From IMG/VR virus record IMGVR_UViG_3300042340_000198, positions 1 through 31,482 of that record: a stretch of 31,482 bases of DNA. One strand, given 5' to 3'. A program made the position numbers and the translations under genes. The DNA comes from a virus. The notes below the pieces were generated by a model. That model ran no database searches. It saw only the letters and a program-made list of their open reading frames with translations, and was not told where the DNA came from. This document shows, one piece after another, positions 13,044-22,271 of this stretch (within the stretch, counting starts at the first letter, position 1; each line of letters starts with the position of its first letter).

Positions 13044-13990
13044 GAAAAGCACAACAAGGCAAAGATTATAATTTCATTTGGCAAGCACCAAATCCAATTT
13101 ACTCAACACCTGAGATCACCTTTCATTTAGAGAGCGGGAATATAACATCTTCTTTAACTCAAGGTCGAGCTAGCTTAACAGCAACAGATATTGATAAAGA
13201 TAGACGAACACTAACACTTTCAGCATCAGCATCAGCCTTAAAGATGTATCAATCAGATGCTTTTTTGCTCACAGATGCAGATCAATTCTTTGCTATTAAA
13301 ATCGTTCGTATTGTAGGAACTCAATTGATTTTAGCTGATCCACTACCAAGAGATATTTCTTTTACAGTAGGCTCAACAATTCAATTTGCATGTTGGCTTT
13401 ATACTGCATCAAGTGCAACAATCACAGCCAACAAGGCAACTATTCCGTATTCAGTTGATTATCAAAACAATGTTGGCGGTAGCTATATCAATCAAGTTGA
13501 AAAAGGTACTTTAAAGATTGTGCCAAGGCCTTTTAATACAGGTCTTGATCATAATAAATTGTGCTCAATTTTCCCACATATTGCAGACCTTGCAAGCAGA
13601 CGATCAAACGGCTTTGATGAGCAAATCAATGCAAGTTTAGATGAGCTTGCCTTATTCGTGAGAGATTTAATTGTACCAGAAAATACAGATGAAGATGATA
13701 TACATAACACTCATGATTTATTGCAAGCTCATGCCTATCTTGCGATTGCTCGTATCCATGAGCTTAATGGCAATATCGACTTAAGTGAGAAGATGAGAGC
13801 AAGAGGCATTCAACTTGCTGATCTCACAATGAAAACTATCTCTATCGATTTAAACAACGATGGCAAGGCACAAGATAGCGAATTAAATCAAAGAATTGGT
13901 ATTGCAAAAGACATTAAGGGCAATATGGCAGGCCGTACCGTTGGATCATATGAAGCTTTATTTATCCCTGCCAGAAATATGAGATGGTAA
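13040..13990 (+). CDS. Structural protein of the head-tail region with EF-hand-like loop
   Basis: The 316-residue protein is not matched to a named family. Residues 1-160 are beta-rich (alternating Thr/Ser/Ile segments) and 170-260 are helical. Residues 270-281 form a canonical EF-hand-type loop, D-x-N-x-D-G-x-x-x-x-x-E, which suggests bound calcium. The gene lies between the minor head genes and the gpG-like connector, so a neck or head-completion role is likely. It overlaps the 51-residue gene by 4 bases and is followed directly by the next ATG. Confidence 0.6.
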   Translation: MRKAQQGKDYNFIWQAPNPIYSTPEITFHLESGNITSSLTQGRASLTATDIDKDRRTLTLSASASALKMYQSDAFLLTDADQFFAIKIVRIVGTQLILADPLPRDISFTVGSTIQFACWLYTASSATITANKATIPYSVDYQNNVGGSYINQVEKGTLKIVPRPFNTGLDHNKLCSIFPHIADLASRRSNGFDEQINASLDELALFVRDLIVPENTDEDDIHNTHDLLQAHAYLAIARIHELNGNIDLSEKMRARGIQLADLTMKTISIDLNNDGKAQDSELNQRIGIAKDIKGNMAGRTVGSYEALFIPARNMRW

Positions 13991-14500
13991 ATGAAAGCAA
14001 CACTAAGCCTAAACTTGCCAGCGTTAAACATGACTAAGCCAATGCTCACAAGCATCGCTCAAGACATGATCGCAATCATTAAAATTCGCATTTATAAAGG
14101 CTTAGATTTTAACCTAACTAAATTCAAGGCATATTCAACAAAGCCTATTTATATAAACTACAAATCAACAACATACAAAAGATTGAAGCCTAAAGGTGGA
14201 ATTAAAAAGCCTAAATCAATGTTTTTTGCAGGTGGTTATGCTGAATATAAAGAGAAATCAAGGAAACGATCAAACTCAATCGAGGGGCAAACGGCCGCGG
14301 TTGATCTCACTTTATCAGGCATGATGTTGCAAAACTTTGTTGTGCTTGATGCAACAAATACAAAATTCACAATTGGCCTTTTGCCACCTGTACAAGATTA
14401 TGGATATGCAGTTAATCAAACAAGAGGCTTTATAGGTTTAGCTGATAAAGAGGTTGATCAACTCGTTCAAATCGTCAAAGCAAATTTACTTGGAGAATAA
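13991..14500 (+). CDS. Virion morphogenesis / tail completion protein (Mu gpG-like)
   Basis: The 169-residue basic protein resembles the gpG/'virion morphogenesis' and HK97 gp10-like head-tail joining group: an N-terminal helix (18-36), a Lys/Tyr-rich central region with GGYAEYKEKSRKRS, then LTLSGMMLQNFVV and a C-terminal YGYAVNQTRGFIGLADKE. In these families the segment L-x-x-S-G-x-M followed by a short beta region and 'A-x-x-x-x-x-R-x-F-x-G-L-x-x-x-D' is typical. It would connect the neck with the tail. It starts immediately after the previous stop. Confidence 0.65.
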   Translation: MKATLSLNLPALNMTKPMLTSIAQDMIAIIKIRIYKGLDFNLTKFKAYSTKPIYINYKSTTYKRLKPKGGIKKPKSMFFAGGYAEYKEKSRKRSNSIEGQTAAVDLTLSGMMLQNFVVLDATNTKFTIGLLPPVQDYGYAVNQTRGFIGLADKEVDQLVQIVKANLLGE

Positions 14501-14501
14501 C

Positions 14502-14957
14502 ATGGGCATATCTGAAGCACTAGATCATCTCATTGATAGAATAGAAAACATAACACCAAAGACTGATGCTTATCATGGCTTTGTCTGCATTAAAGATGCT
14601 CAAGGCAATACATTATCACTTGAAAGCAGATCAAATCAAAATAGGCTTTTTGATGTTTCTTTTTCAGCATTGGCTCAAGACGATGGACAAGCTGGCATCA
14701 GTGGTCGCAAGAGAATTGATTTAGCTATTCGCATTCGTTATGATATTGGCGGGGATCGTGGACTGCTTGAGAGGATGATCGCTGAAGATTCAAGCAAGTT
14801 GATTGATACTTTGAAACAACCTGATTATGACTTTTCAATAACAGGCATTGTTTCTTTAATACCTGGTCAAGCAACAAGCCAAGAGATACAAAACGATCCA
14901 TCTCAAGTCGGTTATCTTTTAGTTTTACCTTTTACCCTTCTCTACTTGGAGGATTGA
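14502..14957 (+). CDS. Probable tail terminator / head-tail connector
   Basis: The 151-residue protein is assigned by position: it lies between the gpG-like protein and the tail tube, as lambda U and its equivalents do. It has an N-terminal helix (ISEALDHLIDRIENI) and a beta-rich body with DLAIRIRYDIGGDRG (74-88) and a final LLVLPFTLLYLED strand, which fits the alpha/beta fold of tail terminators. The ATG at 14502 has GGAG seven bases before it and is preferred over an in-frame codon at 14454 inside the upstream gene. Confidence 0.55.
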   Translation: MGISEALDHLIDRIENITPKTDAYHGFVCIKDAQGNTLSLESRSNQNRLFDVSFSALAQDDGQAGISGRKRIDLAIRIRYDIGGDRGLLERMIAEDSSKLIDTLKQPDYDFSITGIVSLIPGQATSQEIQNDPSQVGYLLVLPFTLLYLED

Positions 14958-14958
14958 C

Positions 14959-16251
14959 ATGACAGTCACACATAGAAGCCTATCCGTTGCCACTGAAGCA
15001 AGCTTTGGTAGTTTATCATCATCCACTGGTTTACCTGATGCTAGCGGTTTATCTTTCATCTCTTTGCCTTGCGAGCGTGATCCTGTAATCATCTATGGGG
15101 ATGTAGTGGCAAATGAACGACTTGAAACAAGAGACGGACCTCATGGTTTACCTCCAGAGCCTGATACCGTTTGGAGCGGCTCAAGTCGTGTACAAAGACG
15201 AACAGGTCAAATTCAGTTGACAATGGATTTTACAACTGTAGGCAGTGGTGCGAATACCTATGCAAGCACAGGCTTAGGCAAGCTCTTAAATGCGGGCTTT
15301 CTCACAAACTTGGCAAGCTTTACATCTGTTGATACAGTGACTGCAGATAGCGAGAATGTCTTTACACCAACAACTACAAACACCAACTATAAGATCGGTG
15401 GCATTGTTTCATCTTTGATCAATGGGCGTTGTGAATATGCGGGCGTTACTGCAAACAATCGCGGTGGTGCTGGCAAGATCGGTGTATCTCCTGCTTTTAG
15501 CGATGATCCAACAAGCATTTATCCTATGCAAACATGGTACACACCTTACGGTGCATCAAGTGGTCAAGTCGTTTCATCTTTAGCTTTTAGAGTTGATGGT
15601 GTTGGCTTCCGCACCTATGCTTATGGTTGTAAGCTTGTGAGTCTTAATGTGTCGGTAAATGCAGGCAGATTGATAGGTGAATTTACTTTTCAAGCAGCAT
15701 TGATTCAAGACGATCATGGCAATGCTTCAGGTCCTATTGAGCCAGTTGTTTTGAGTGGAGCTACTCAACACTTTAGAAATAGCTATGCAGTTGTTTCTAG
15801 TGCAGTGACATACTCAAGAACGAATATCGTAGGCACCACAGGCGAAGAGTTATCTCGCATCGCTTTAAATGCAGAAGGTTTCACATTCAACATTTCCAAC
15901 ACTCTCACACCTAAAGGCTATTCAAATTCTATTTTAGGCATGTCAGACATGGAAGTCTCAAATGTTGATGTGGAATGTACTTTGACTTTATCTGATGTAA
16001 ATACAAGTTTAGCTGACGATTTTAAAGATAGAGTGGTGCGTCAAGTGTTAATAGGCACCGGACCTGTTGGTGATGGCAAAGGCATGGCCTTGTTTATCCC
16101 CGCGGGTTATCTAACTGTTGATCCAAATAAATATGATGTAGCGGGTGAGATCGTCAAGCAAGTGCTAACCTACAAGCAAAGCCGTTTTGGTGGTGATGTA
16201 GGTACAACACAGCCAGCCAATTCACCTGTGAGAATTGCACTAGGAATTTAA
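14959..16251 (+). CDS. Major tail (tube) protein
   Basis: The 430-residue protein is rich in Ser, Thr, Gly and Val and is predicted mostly beta. Position before the chaperone pair and tape measure is the tube position in siphoviruses, and nothing resembling a contractile sheath is encoded. Repeated strand patterns (LTMDFTTVG, VSVNAGRLIGEFTFQAAL, VDVECTLTLSDV) suit a tube fold. At 430 aa it is longer than many tube proteins (often 150-250 aa), so it probably carries an additional surface domain. A strong GGAGG ribosome site precedes the ATG. Confidence 0.65.
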   Translation: MTVTHRSLSVATEASFGSLSSSTGLPDASGLSFISLPCERDPVIIYGDVVANERLETRDGPHGLPPEPDTVWSGSSRVQRRTGQIQLTMDFTTVGSGANTYASTGLGKLLNAGFLTNLASFTSVDTVTADSENVFTPTTTNTNYKIGGIVSSLINGRCEYAGVTANNRGGAGKIGVSPAFSDDPTSIYPMQTWYTPYGASSGQVVSSLAFRVDGVGFRTYAYGCKLVSLNVSVNAGRLIGEFTFQAALIQDDHGNASGPIEPVVLSGATQHFRNSYAVVSSAVTYSRTNIVGTTGEELSRIALNAEGFTFNISNTLTPKGYSNSILGMSDMEVSNVDVECTLTLSDVNTSLADDFKDRVVRQVLIGTGPVGDGKGMALFIPAGYLTVDPNKYDVAGEIVKQVLTYKQSRFGGDVGTTQPANSPVRIALGI

Positions 16252-16255
16252 AACA

Positions 16256-16768
16256 ATGCTAAAATTCAGCACAACAACAACGATTGAAATTAAAATTGCA
16301 GTTTCTTGCGATCCTGCTTTAGATATGACATCAGCTGAGATCAATGCTTATCTTCAAGGAGATTTTGACTCTCTCAAAATCAAGCAAGATCAAGCCCCAA
16401 CCTACTTCTTTATTAAGCCTCTCTCTCCGTCTGATAGAGAAGAGATTGAGATTAAGGCTGGTGCATATACTAGATCAGAACTTGGAAGGATGCTTTTTGT
16501 TGAGCAACCTGAAGATCAAAAAAAGCGAGCTTATTGGCAAGACTCTTTATCTGATCAAGAGAAAAATGCACTTGCTCAATATCAAGCTTATCTCAATCGT
16601 GTATATGCTGAAACGGCTAAAAAGGCATTAGTGAGAATTGAAGGCTTTGATGGCAACGCTTGGGATGCCGTCCAATCGATCAAGCCTGATCATCATCGTA
16701 TTCAAACAATCGCTGAAATCGTAACTCACATTCAAAGAATTTCCCTTTTAGGTGACGAGGGAAAATAG
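16256..16768 (+). CDS. Tail assembly chaperone, short form (lambda gpG-like)
   Basis: The 170-residue product is acidic and helical with a beta start (KFSTTTTIEIKIAV). It is placed by its position between tube and tape measure and by the shift site at its end. The middle (SDREEIEIKAGAYTRSELG) and QAYLNRVYAETAKKALVRIE suit chaperones that coat the tape measure during tail assembly. Its last sense codons, GAG GGA AAA, form a slippery heptamer right before TAG. Most ribosomes would stop here and a fraction would shift to make the fused product. Confidence 0.7.
   Translation: MLKFSTTTTIEIKIAVSCDPALDMTSAEINAYLQGDFDSLKIKQDQAPTYFFIKPLSPSDREEIEIKAGAYTRSELGRMLFVEQPEDQKKRAYWQDSLSDQEKNALAQYQAYLNRVYAETAKKALVRIEGFDGNAWDAVQSIKPDHHRIQTIAEIVTHIQRISLLGDEGK
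16759..16765 (+). other. Programmed -1 frameshift site GGGAAAA
   Basis: The heptamer GGGAAAA is read as G GGA AAA in the zero frame, immediately before the TAG at 16766-16768. It satisfies the X-XXY-YYZ rule for tandem -1 slippage. After a one-base backward slip the ribosome reads on from 16765 through 143 codons to the stop at 17196. The location, between tail tube and tape measure, is where tail chaperone frameshifts occur in lambda-like siphoviruses. Confidence 0.75.
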
Positions 16769-17196
16769 CAATCACATCCTCAATATGGCTATCTCAAAAT
16801 AAAGGGAGATCTTGGGGGTGTGAGCAATGCAAAGCCAAACAAGGGTTAAGACAACTTAGAGGAAATTGTGGGGGCAAATTTCAAAAGGGATTGCCTTATT
16901 TAGATGAAGATGAGCAAGGTTTATTTATCCCTGCTTATCGTGTTGCACCTGATAGCGATGAAGCTTTTAGCGAACTTAAAATAAGATCTTGCCCTGTTGC
17001 TCTTGCCAATCTAGCAACGCCAATCGTCAATGCTTTTTTTAGTCATGTAAATGGTCTATTTGACATAAAAACATCTTATCCATCGCCGTCTTGTGCTATT
17101 GTTGAAGCGGTCGATTTATTATATTATCATCATCAGCTATTAAAGAACCGTCTTCATGAAAGACAGATGAGTGAGCTAAACAATGGCAGAAAATAA
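16765..17196 (+). CDS. Tail assembly chaperone, frameshifted extension (lambda gpT-like)
   Basis: This 143-residue frame has no ribosome site of its own; its first possible start (TTG at 16891) is poor, while the frame is open back to the slippery site. It is therefore best read as the C-terminal domain of a 313-residue fusion from 16256. The extension begins with a cysteine cluster, C-E-Q-C then a third Cys in RGNCGG (extension residues 19, 22 and 35), which suggests a small zinc-binding unit. A helical part follows, ending in LYYHHQLLKNRLHERQMSEL. The fusion would recruit tape measure to the tail tip. It overlaps the tape measure start by 14 bases. Confidence 0.75.
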   Translation: MAITSSIWLSQNKGRSWGCEQCKAKQGLRQLRGNCGGKFQKGLPYLDEDEQGLFIPAYRVAPDSDEAFSELKIRSCPVALANLATPIVNAFFSHVNGLFDIKTSYPSPSCAIVEAVDLLYYHHQLLKNRLHERQMSELNNGRK

Positions 17197-19420
17197 AATT
17201 GTAATTGATGTTGAGGTGCAAGGAGCTGATGAAGCTAAAAAAGATTTAAATCAAGTTGCGCAAGGTACTCAAGCGATTGGCGATCAATCTAAGAAATCAA
17301 ATAAAAATGTAAATCAGCTAGGCGAGTCTTTCAACGCTTTAGGGCAAACAGTAGAGCAACAAACAAAAAGCACAACTAGGGGCATCATGGCGGTACAAGG
17401 TGGATTGGGGCAAGCGAATGATTCAGCTGTGACTTTAGGTCGTGCAATGGTAACGCTTGCAGATAATGGATCAAGAGGTATGATCGCAATCCTAGGGCCA
17501 ATCGGTGCTGTTATTGCAACGATATACACTCTTTATGAGGGTTATCAGCAACTCACTGGGGCGGCTAAGGAATACGAAAAGACTGCAGCAGTAGCCGCTG
17601 CGGTGGCAAGTGACTTGACTTCAAAGCTTGACAACTTAGCAAGCAAAGCAATTCGATTATCTAATAAAGAAATGCAAGACATGATCAAATCAATATTTGA
17701 TGCTCGTATGGGTATTGAATACATGAATGAGCAAATTGCAGAAAGTCAAAAGATATTCTCTGATCGTATTCAATCCCAAAGAGAACTAAACATTATTTTA
17801 GGCAAAGAAAAGGATTTGATTGATGAAAATATGTGGTTCTTTGAGAGGTGGACTAAATCAATCGTAAAAGGTACTTCTCAATTTTTAGATTTTAGAACAC
17901 AACAAGAAAAGATCGCTGATGCACAAGAAAAATTATCTAAGACATTTCAAGAAGAAGATCGATATGTTAGAGAGTTGACAAAGGCTTATGGAGAAAAATA
18001 TGAAGCTAGTATTAAAGAGGAACAAGCTCAACTAAAAAGAGAGACGACAAGACTAGAAGCCATCGATATGCTTAAAGCAGAATATGATGCACAGATGGCA
18101 TTAAATCAGCTGATCATCGAGGCTTACTCATCTAGTGGTCCAGAAGAGCGGGCAAAGCAAATTAAGCTTCAACAAATTAAAGCTTATGAAGATTTGGCTA
18201 AAGCAACATCTATGACTAAAGATCAAATGTTTGATGAAGCTCAAAGACTAAAAGAGATTAACACTGATAGAAGAGCATCAGTTGAGGCCTTAGCAAATGA
18301 GGCAAAAATAAAAAGAGAGATCGCAAATGAAGATGCAAAACAAGCTGAAGCTAAAAAGAAAGAGGCCTTAGCACAAGCCAATCAAAAATCATCACAATTT
18401 AAAGCAAGGCAAGCGCAAATGATTTCTGAGCAATCTCAGATTAACGCTCTTGAAATTCAATTAACTAAATCGGGATTTGACGAACAAATTCTACTTGCTC
18501 AAAATAATTATGCAACAGCTCAAAAAATAAATAAGGGAAATAAAAATCAATTGTTAATTGCTGAAAAACAATATCAATTAGCAATTCAAGCGATTGGCGA
18601 TCAAGTGATGGCACAAGAGCAAGCTAAAATCGCAGAGCAAGCAAGGATCAATCAAGAGTTAATAAGCCAACAAATTGCACATGAAGAGGCAACATATCAA
18701 GCAACTATTCAATATCAACAAAAGCAACAGGAATTAAGGGACAAGATTGCAATACTTGATATTGAGGCCGGCAAAGATGAATATAAAAAACAACTCGATT
18801 TATTAGCAAAAAATCAAGAGATTGAATTGAGATCAGTTGAAGATAATGAGCTTGCTAAGGCTGAAATTCAAAAGAGATACGCAAATCAAAGAGTAAAGGT
18901 TGAAAGCTATGCCACCGCTCAAATGGGAGAAATGGCAACCGCTACAACTCAAGCGTTTGCTGCGTCGGTTGCAGGTGCAATCATGGGAGCTCAATCAATG
19001 GAAGATGCTATTAAATCAACGCTTGAAGGCTTAGCTCAAGAGGCAATAGCAAGGTCCATCTTTGCGACCGCAATGGGTTTTTCAGCTTTAGCTTTGGGAC
19101 CTGTTGGTGGTGTTTCAGCTAGTCAATATTTTCAATCAGCCGCTTTATTTGCTGGTGTTGGTGCTGTTGCTGGAGTTTCATCAAAAGCGATGGGGGGCGG
19201 TGGTGGTGGATCTTCTGCTAGTGTTTCTCCAATTGGATCAGCACAAGCACAAGCACCGAGTCGACCTGAAGCAAGCAAGGCTGAACCAATGGTCTTTAAT
19301 ATAAACTTCGGTGGATCAGTCATTTATGATACAAAGGCAGCCGCTGAGCGTGCATTTGCTGATAGAATAGTTAGACAAATCAATAACTCAAACAGAGGGA
19401 TGGTAAGATTAAATGCCTAG
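17183..19420 (+). CDS. Tail tape measure protein
   Basis: The 745-residue protein sets tail length and is ejected during DNA entry. It is largely coiled coil and rich in Gln, Ala, Lys and Glu (150-600). Two hydrophobic stretches lie at about 98-121 (GMIAILGPIGAVIATIY) and 615-665 (SIFATAMGFSALALGPVGG), and a Gly-rich linker (GGGGGGSSASVSPIGSAQ) comes before the C-terminal 50 residues. With roughly 0.15 nm per residue the tail would be near 110 nm long, an estimate only. The ATG overlaps the chaperone frame by 14 bases and the stop overlaps the next gene by 8. Confidence 0.92.
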   Translation: MAENKIVIDVEVQGADEAKKDLNQVAQGTQAIGDQSKKSNKNVNQLGESFNALGQTVEQQTKSTTRGIMAVQGGLGQANDSAVTLGRAMVTLADNGSRGMIAILGPIGAVIATIYTLYEGYQQLTGAAKEYEKTAAVAAAVASDLTSKLDNLASKAIRLSNKEMQDMIKSIFDARMGIEYMNEQIAESQKIFSDRIQSQRELNIILGKEKDLIDENMWFFERWTKSIVKGTSQFLDFRTQQEKIADAQEKLSKTFQEEDRYVRELTKAYGEKYEASIKEEQAQLKRETTRLEAIDMLKAEYDAQMALNQLIIEAYSSSGPEERAKQIKLQQIKAYEDLAKATSMTKDQMFDEAQRLKEINTDRRASVEALANEAKIKREIANEDAKQAEAKKKEALAQANQKSSQFKARQAQMISEQSQINALEIQLTKSGFDEQILLAQNNYATAQKINKGNKNQLLIAEKQYQLAIQAIGDQVMAQEQAKIAEQARINQELISQQIAHEEATYQATIQYQQKQQELRDKIAILDIEAGKDEYKKQLDLLAKNQEIELRSVEDNELAKAEIQKRYANQRVKVESYATAQMGEMATATTQAFAASVAGAIMGAQSMEDAIKSTLEGLAQEAIARSIFATAMGFSALALGPVGGVSASQYFQSAALFAGVGAVAGVSSKAMGGGGGGSSASVSPIGSAQAQAPSRPEASKAEPMVFNINFGGSVIYDTKAAAERAFADRIVRQINNSNRGMVRLNA

Positions 19421-20594
19421 AAATGAATTTGCTCCAAATTTTGCATTGATGACTGATTTTGATGCAAGGCCTTTCACAAGTACATTGTACACAACGGAAG
19501 GACAAGACATCAGCTTGCCATCAGCATCTCAGATCGTGTTTGATAATCCTATTCAGTTTCTAAACGGTCAAGGGATGAGCTCAAGCTATTCTCTCAAACA
19601 TGACTTAGAAGCTGACATATCAGGCTCAACATGGACGATTTCCATTGATAAGCAAGATCGTATTAATTGGGCTGTTTCTCCATTGCATACAATGGACATC
19701 AACACAAATGCGGGCGGTGGTGAGATTTGGGGGTTAGATAATGATTATCTTGAAATGTATGAATCGCCTGCTGTGTTTCCCAATGACTGGCAACGAGGCA
19801 ACTTAATTTTTTGGCAAAGTGGCAATTCAAACTATGGAAAAATCAGCTATACCGAATCAGGTGTAGCATCTCCATTCTTATATCCAAATTTTCCACTTGC
19901 TCAAGATATGGTTTCTCTCTTATCGATCAGATCGGGCAATGGTCAATATTGCCTACAATCAAGGGATGAATTTTATTTTGCACAAGCTCATCAATGGATT
20001 TTGAGAGATGATGGGCATGTGGTGAGAATGTCAAGCTTTACCAATCCATCATTCTCATGGGTTGATACAGATTTCAGAGATAGGCTTGGATTTAGTGGAA
20101 ATGAGCAATGGGTTTCTCTCTATGGAAGAAAAGCATTGATCGCTGATCATGTGATGCCAGGCGTCTTATATCCATCTCGACCATTTCAAGATCATCATAT
20201 AGCATACGATCGAGTTAGCGAATATCAACGCAAGATAGGTGGTGGCTTTACATCCAACTTCATCGGCAATTATGTTAAATCTCGATTGACTTTCCATTTA
20301 GATGCTTATGCTGATATTCAGAACGATTATCGATTTTTTAGCGATACTTTGGGGGCTTACTTTTACAAGGGAGCAAAGATCAATTTCATTCAAGGGGTTG
20401 GAGATCCTAGACTAGCAAGGATAACCAATGATATCACCTCATCAAATCCAGCTTATTCTCTCACTCATACAAGCGAAAATAACGGCGATCAAGGCGTGAT
20501 CGTTGGCACTATAACAGACATCTCAGCAGATCTCGCTTATGATGGAGTTATCAGAAGAAGAGTACCTATCACAATGGAGATCGAGCATGAGTAA
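19413..20594 (+). CDS. Minor tail protein, tail-tip assembly
   Basis: The 393-residue protein follows the tape measure directly, the slot of distal tail and hub components. It is beta-rich with many aromatic residues, and has a central WGLDNDYLEMYESP and a later YDRVSEYQRKIGGGFTSNF. The C-terminal part (NAYSL-type strands ending in RRRVPITMEIEHE) is predicted beta. No catalytic motif was seen. It may correspond to a distal tail protein, but the family is not recognised by eye. Overlaps at both ends (8 bases each) show tight translational coupling. Confidence 0.6.
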   Translation: MPRNEFAPNFALMTDFDARPFTSTLYTTEGQDISLPSASQIVFDNPIQFLNGQGMSSSYSLKHDLEADISGSTWTISIDKQDRINWAVSPLHTMDINTNAGGGEIWGLDNDYLEMYESPAVFPNDWQRGNLIFWQSGNSNYGKISYTESGVASPFLYPNFPLAQDMVSLLSIRSGNGQYCLQSRDEFYFAQAHQWILRDDGHVVRMSSFTNPSFSWVDTDFRDRLGFSGNEQWVSLYGRKALIADHVMPGVLYPSRPFQDHHIAYDRVSEYQRKIGGGFTSNFIGNYVKSRLTFHLDAYADIQNDYRFFSDTLGAYFYKGAKINFIQGVGDPRLARITNDITSSNPAYSLTHTSENNGDQGVIVGTITDISADLAYDGVIRRRVPITMEIEHE

Positions 20595-21654
20595 TTCTAT
20601 TCTAAATCCAATCGTCTCGCTTGATCCTTTTCTCTATGTTTCAGGCAAAGAGATTTCAAATGATGCTGATGCACTTGTCAACCTTGGTAAGATGCAAAAC
20701 TATCTTCATGCTCATTATGGTGCAGGGGTGATGATTGAGCAAAAGTTTGATGATGGGATTTTATTCTATAATTCAGCTACTCCTAAAATAGCTTGTTATT
20801 GGAGGATGCCAACTATAAGCACCGCTCACAAGGTTTTTCAAATTACAGTTAATGCACAAGCTCACACTGGCTCAAATTATGTTTATGTTACGATAACGGC
20901 TGGAGCAAGCAATGCAACATTAACTCTTAATTTAACTCCTAGCACAACGGCCTATTATCAAGGGTCAATCACATTCGCAAGCATCAGCAATTCAACTTCA
21001 TACATGCTTGTGCAAATGACAGTACAAGGGCATTTACAAGTAAATTCTATTTGCGTTGAAGCATTGCCTTTATCGTCTGTTTCAGATGGTGCTGTATATC
21101 AACCAAATGGTGGAGGTTATTTTTACCCAATAGGCGATGATGCTTTTATAAGTGACAAACCTTTATCATCTGCAAAAGGTAGGCAACTTTTGAGCAATCT
21201 TAGGCTATTGCAAAAGAGACCTAGAATGTTATTCACAGCATCAGCAATTGATGTAAATGCTGATGGAGGCACAACTAACACATTTAACGGCGGGTCAATT
21301 CATCCTCAAAAGACCTTCTCTTATCAAGACCTGATCGCAATGACGGCCAATCTTCCTCAATGGGAAGGTGCAATAACATTGAATTTAAACCTTGTGATTA
21401 ACATGTATGTTATCAATCCAACGGCCTACGATTATGAGTTTTATCTATGGTCAAATAAGATCGTTGTTGATGCTGGAGAAACGGGAAAATGGATTTCAAT
21501 TTTAACTAAATACCCTTCAAGTTTTGATGCTTTCTTAGTTAATTTAACATATAGATTAAGGCCTCTTAGAATCAATCCCTTGCTCTCAGTTGATCCACTT
21601 GATCCAACCTTAATATCATCTCCAATTCAATCAATTTCTCTTTGGGGGGCGTGA
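20587..21654 (+). CDS. Structural tail protein, hypothetical
   Basis: The 355-residue protein starts at ATG 20587, 8 bases inside the previous gene, with GGAG upstream; an in-frame ATG at 20539 is too far inside the neighbour. The middle part (about 80-165) has alternating strands such as VYVTITAGASNATLTLNL and resembles a carbohydrate-binding or jelly-roll fold, while the C-terminal half contains NLNLVINMYVINPTAYDYEF. It is probably a tail-tip or fibre-adaptor component, judged by position and composition only. Confidence 0.55.
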   Translation: MSNSILNPIVSLDPFLYVSGKEISNDADALVNLGKMQNYLHAHYGAGVMIEQKFDDGILFYNSATPKIACYWRMPTISTAHKVFQITVNAQAHTGSNYVYVTITAGASNATLTLNLTPSTTAYYQGSITFASISNSTSYMLVQMTVQGHLQVNSICVEALPLSSVSDGAVYQPNGGGYFYPIGDDAFISDKPLSSAKGRQLLSNLRLLQKRPRMLFTASAIDVNADGGTTNTFNGGSIHPQKTFSYQDLIAMTANLPQWEGAITLNLNLVINMYVINPTAYDYEFYLWSNKIVVDAGETGKWISILTKYPSSFDAFLVNLTYRLRPLRINPLLSVDPLDPTLISSPIQSISLWGA

Positions 21655-22271
21655 TGGCTTTTATCTCTCAAACAACTAGACAAGCTCCGTTAGATCAAGA
21701 GGTTTCAATCTCTCAGCCTGTGCTTGGTGCTACAATTTCACAAATAGCAAATGCCTTAAATCATTTAGCATTTGCTAAAGGTAGAAAATCAGCGATAGCC
21801 TACACATCAAGAGATAATCCAACCTCTTGGAATTATAACCAATCGCATGCAGTTACAAATATAACTGAGTTAAGACATATCCCAAAGGGCAATCAAACAT
21901 ATATCCACTTGCATCAGTCATCAAAGAATTGCGAGTACATTGGTTTTGTTTTCAAATATGCATCTAGTGATCAACCTATATCTATCACCGTTTCACTTGT
22001 GAGAAATCCAACCACAACTCAAGATATAATAGATAATGGTTGTGTTTTATCTGATACGAATGGAGAGCTCGTTATTTTGGCTGATTTCAAGTCAGCTATT
22101 GTCTCAAGCTCATCTGATACAACTGGCACATCATCAACTCAAACCAACTTCGCAAGGCCTCTTTATTTACCTAGCACATATCGTGGCAATTTACTTGCTT
22201 TAAAAATTGATTGTGTTGATTGTAAGTTAGATATGATAGGATCTTATGAGCTTTACAAGGAGCAAGTATAA
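21654..22271 (+). CDS. Tail-associated hypothetical protein
   Basis: The 205-residue protein starts at ATG 21654, overlapping the previous stop as TGATG; the poly-G stretch just before it (21644-21649) can serve as ribosome site. It is polar, Ser/Thr-rich, and has predicted strands (TYIHLHQSSKNCEYIGFVFK, ALKIDCVDCKLDMIGSY). Two cysteines in CVDC may be structural. It ends with its stop overlapping the next ATG by one base. No family is recognised; a tail-tip role is inferred from position. Confidence 0.55.
   Translation: MAFISQTTRQAPLDQEVSISQPVLGATISQIANALNHLAFAKGRKSAIAYTSRDNPTSWNYNQSHAVTNITELRHIPKGNQTYIHLHQSSKNCEYIGFVFKYASSDQPISITVSLVRNPTTTQDIIDNGCVLSDTNGELVILADFKSAIVSSSSDTTGTSSTQTNFARPLYLPSTYRGNLLALKIDCVDCKLDMIGSYELYKEQV

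Noticed and set aside
16891-17196. Independent 101-residue gene starting at TTG 16891
   Set aside because: No ribosome site and a TTG start; the frame is open back to the GGGAAAA slip site at 16759-16765, so it is read as a frameshifted extension.
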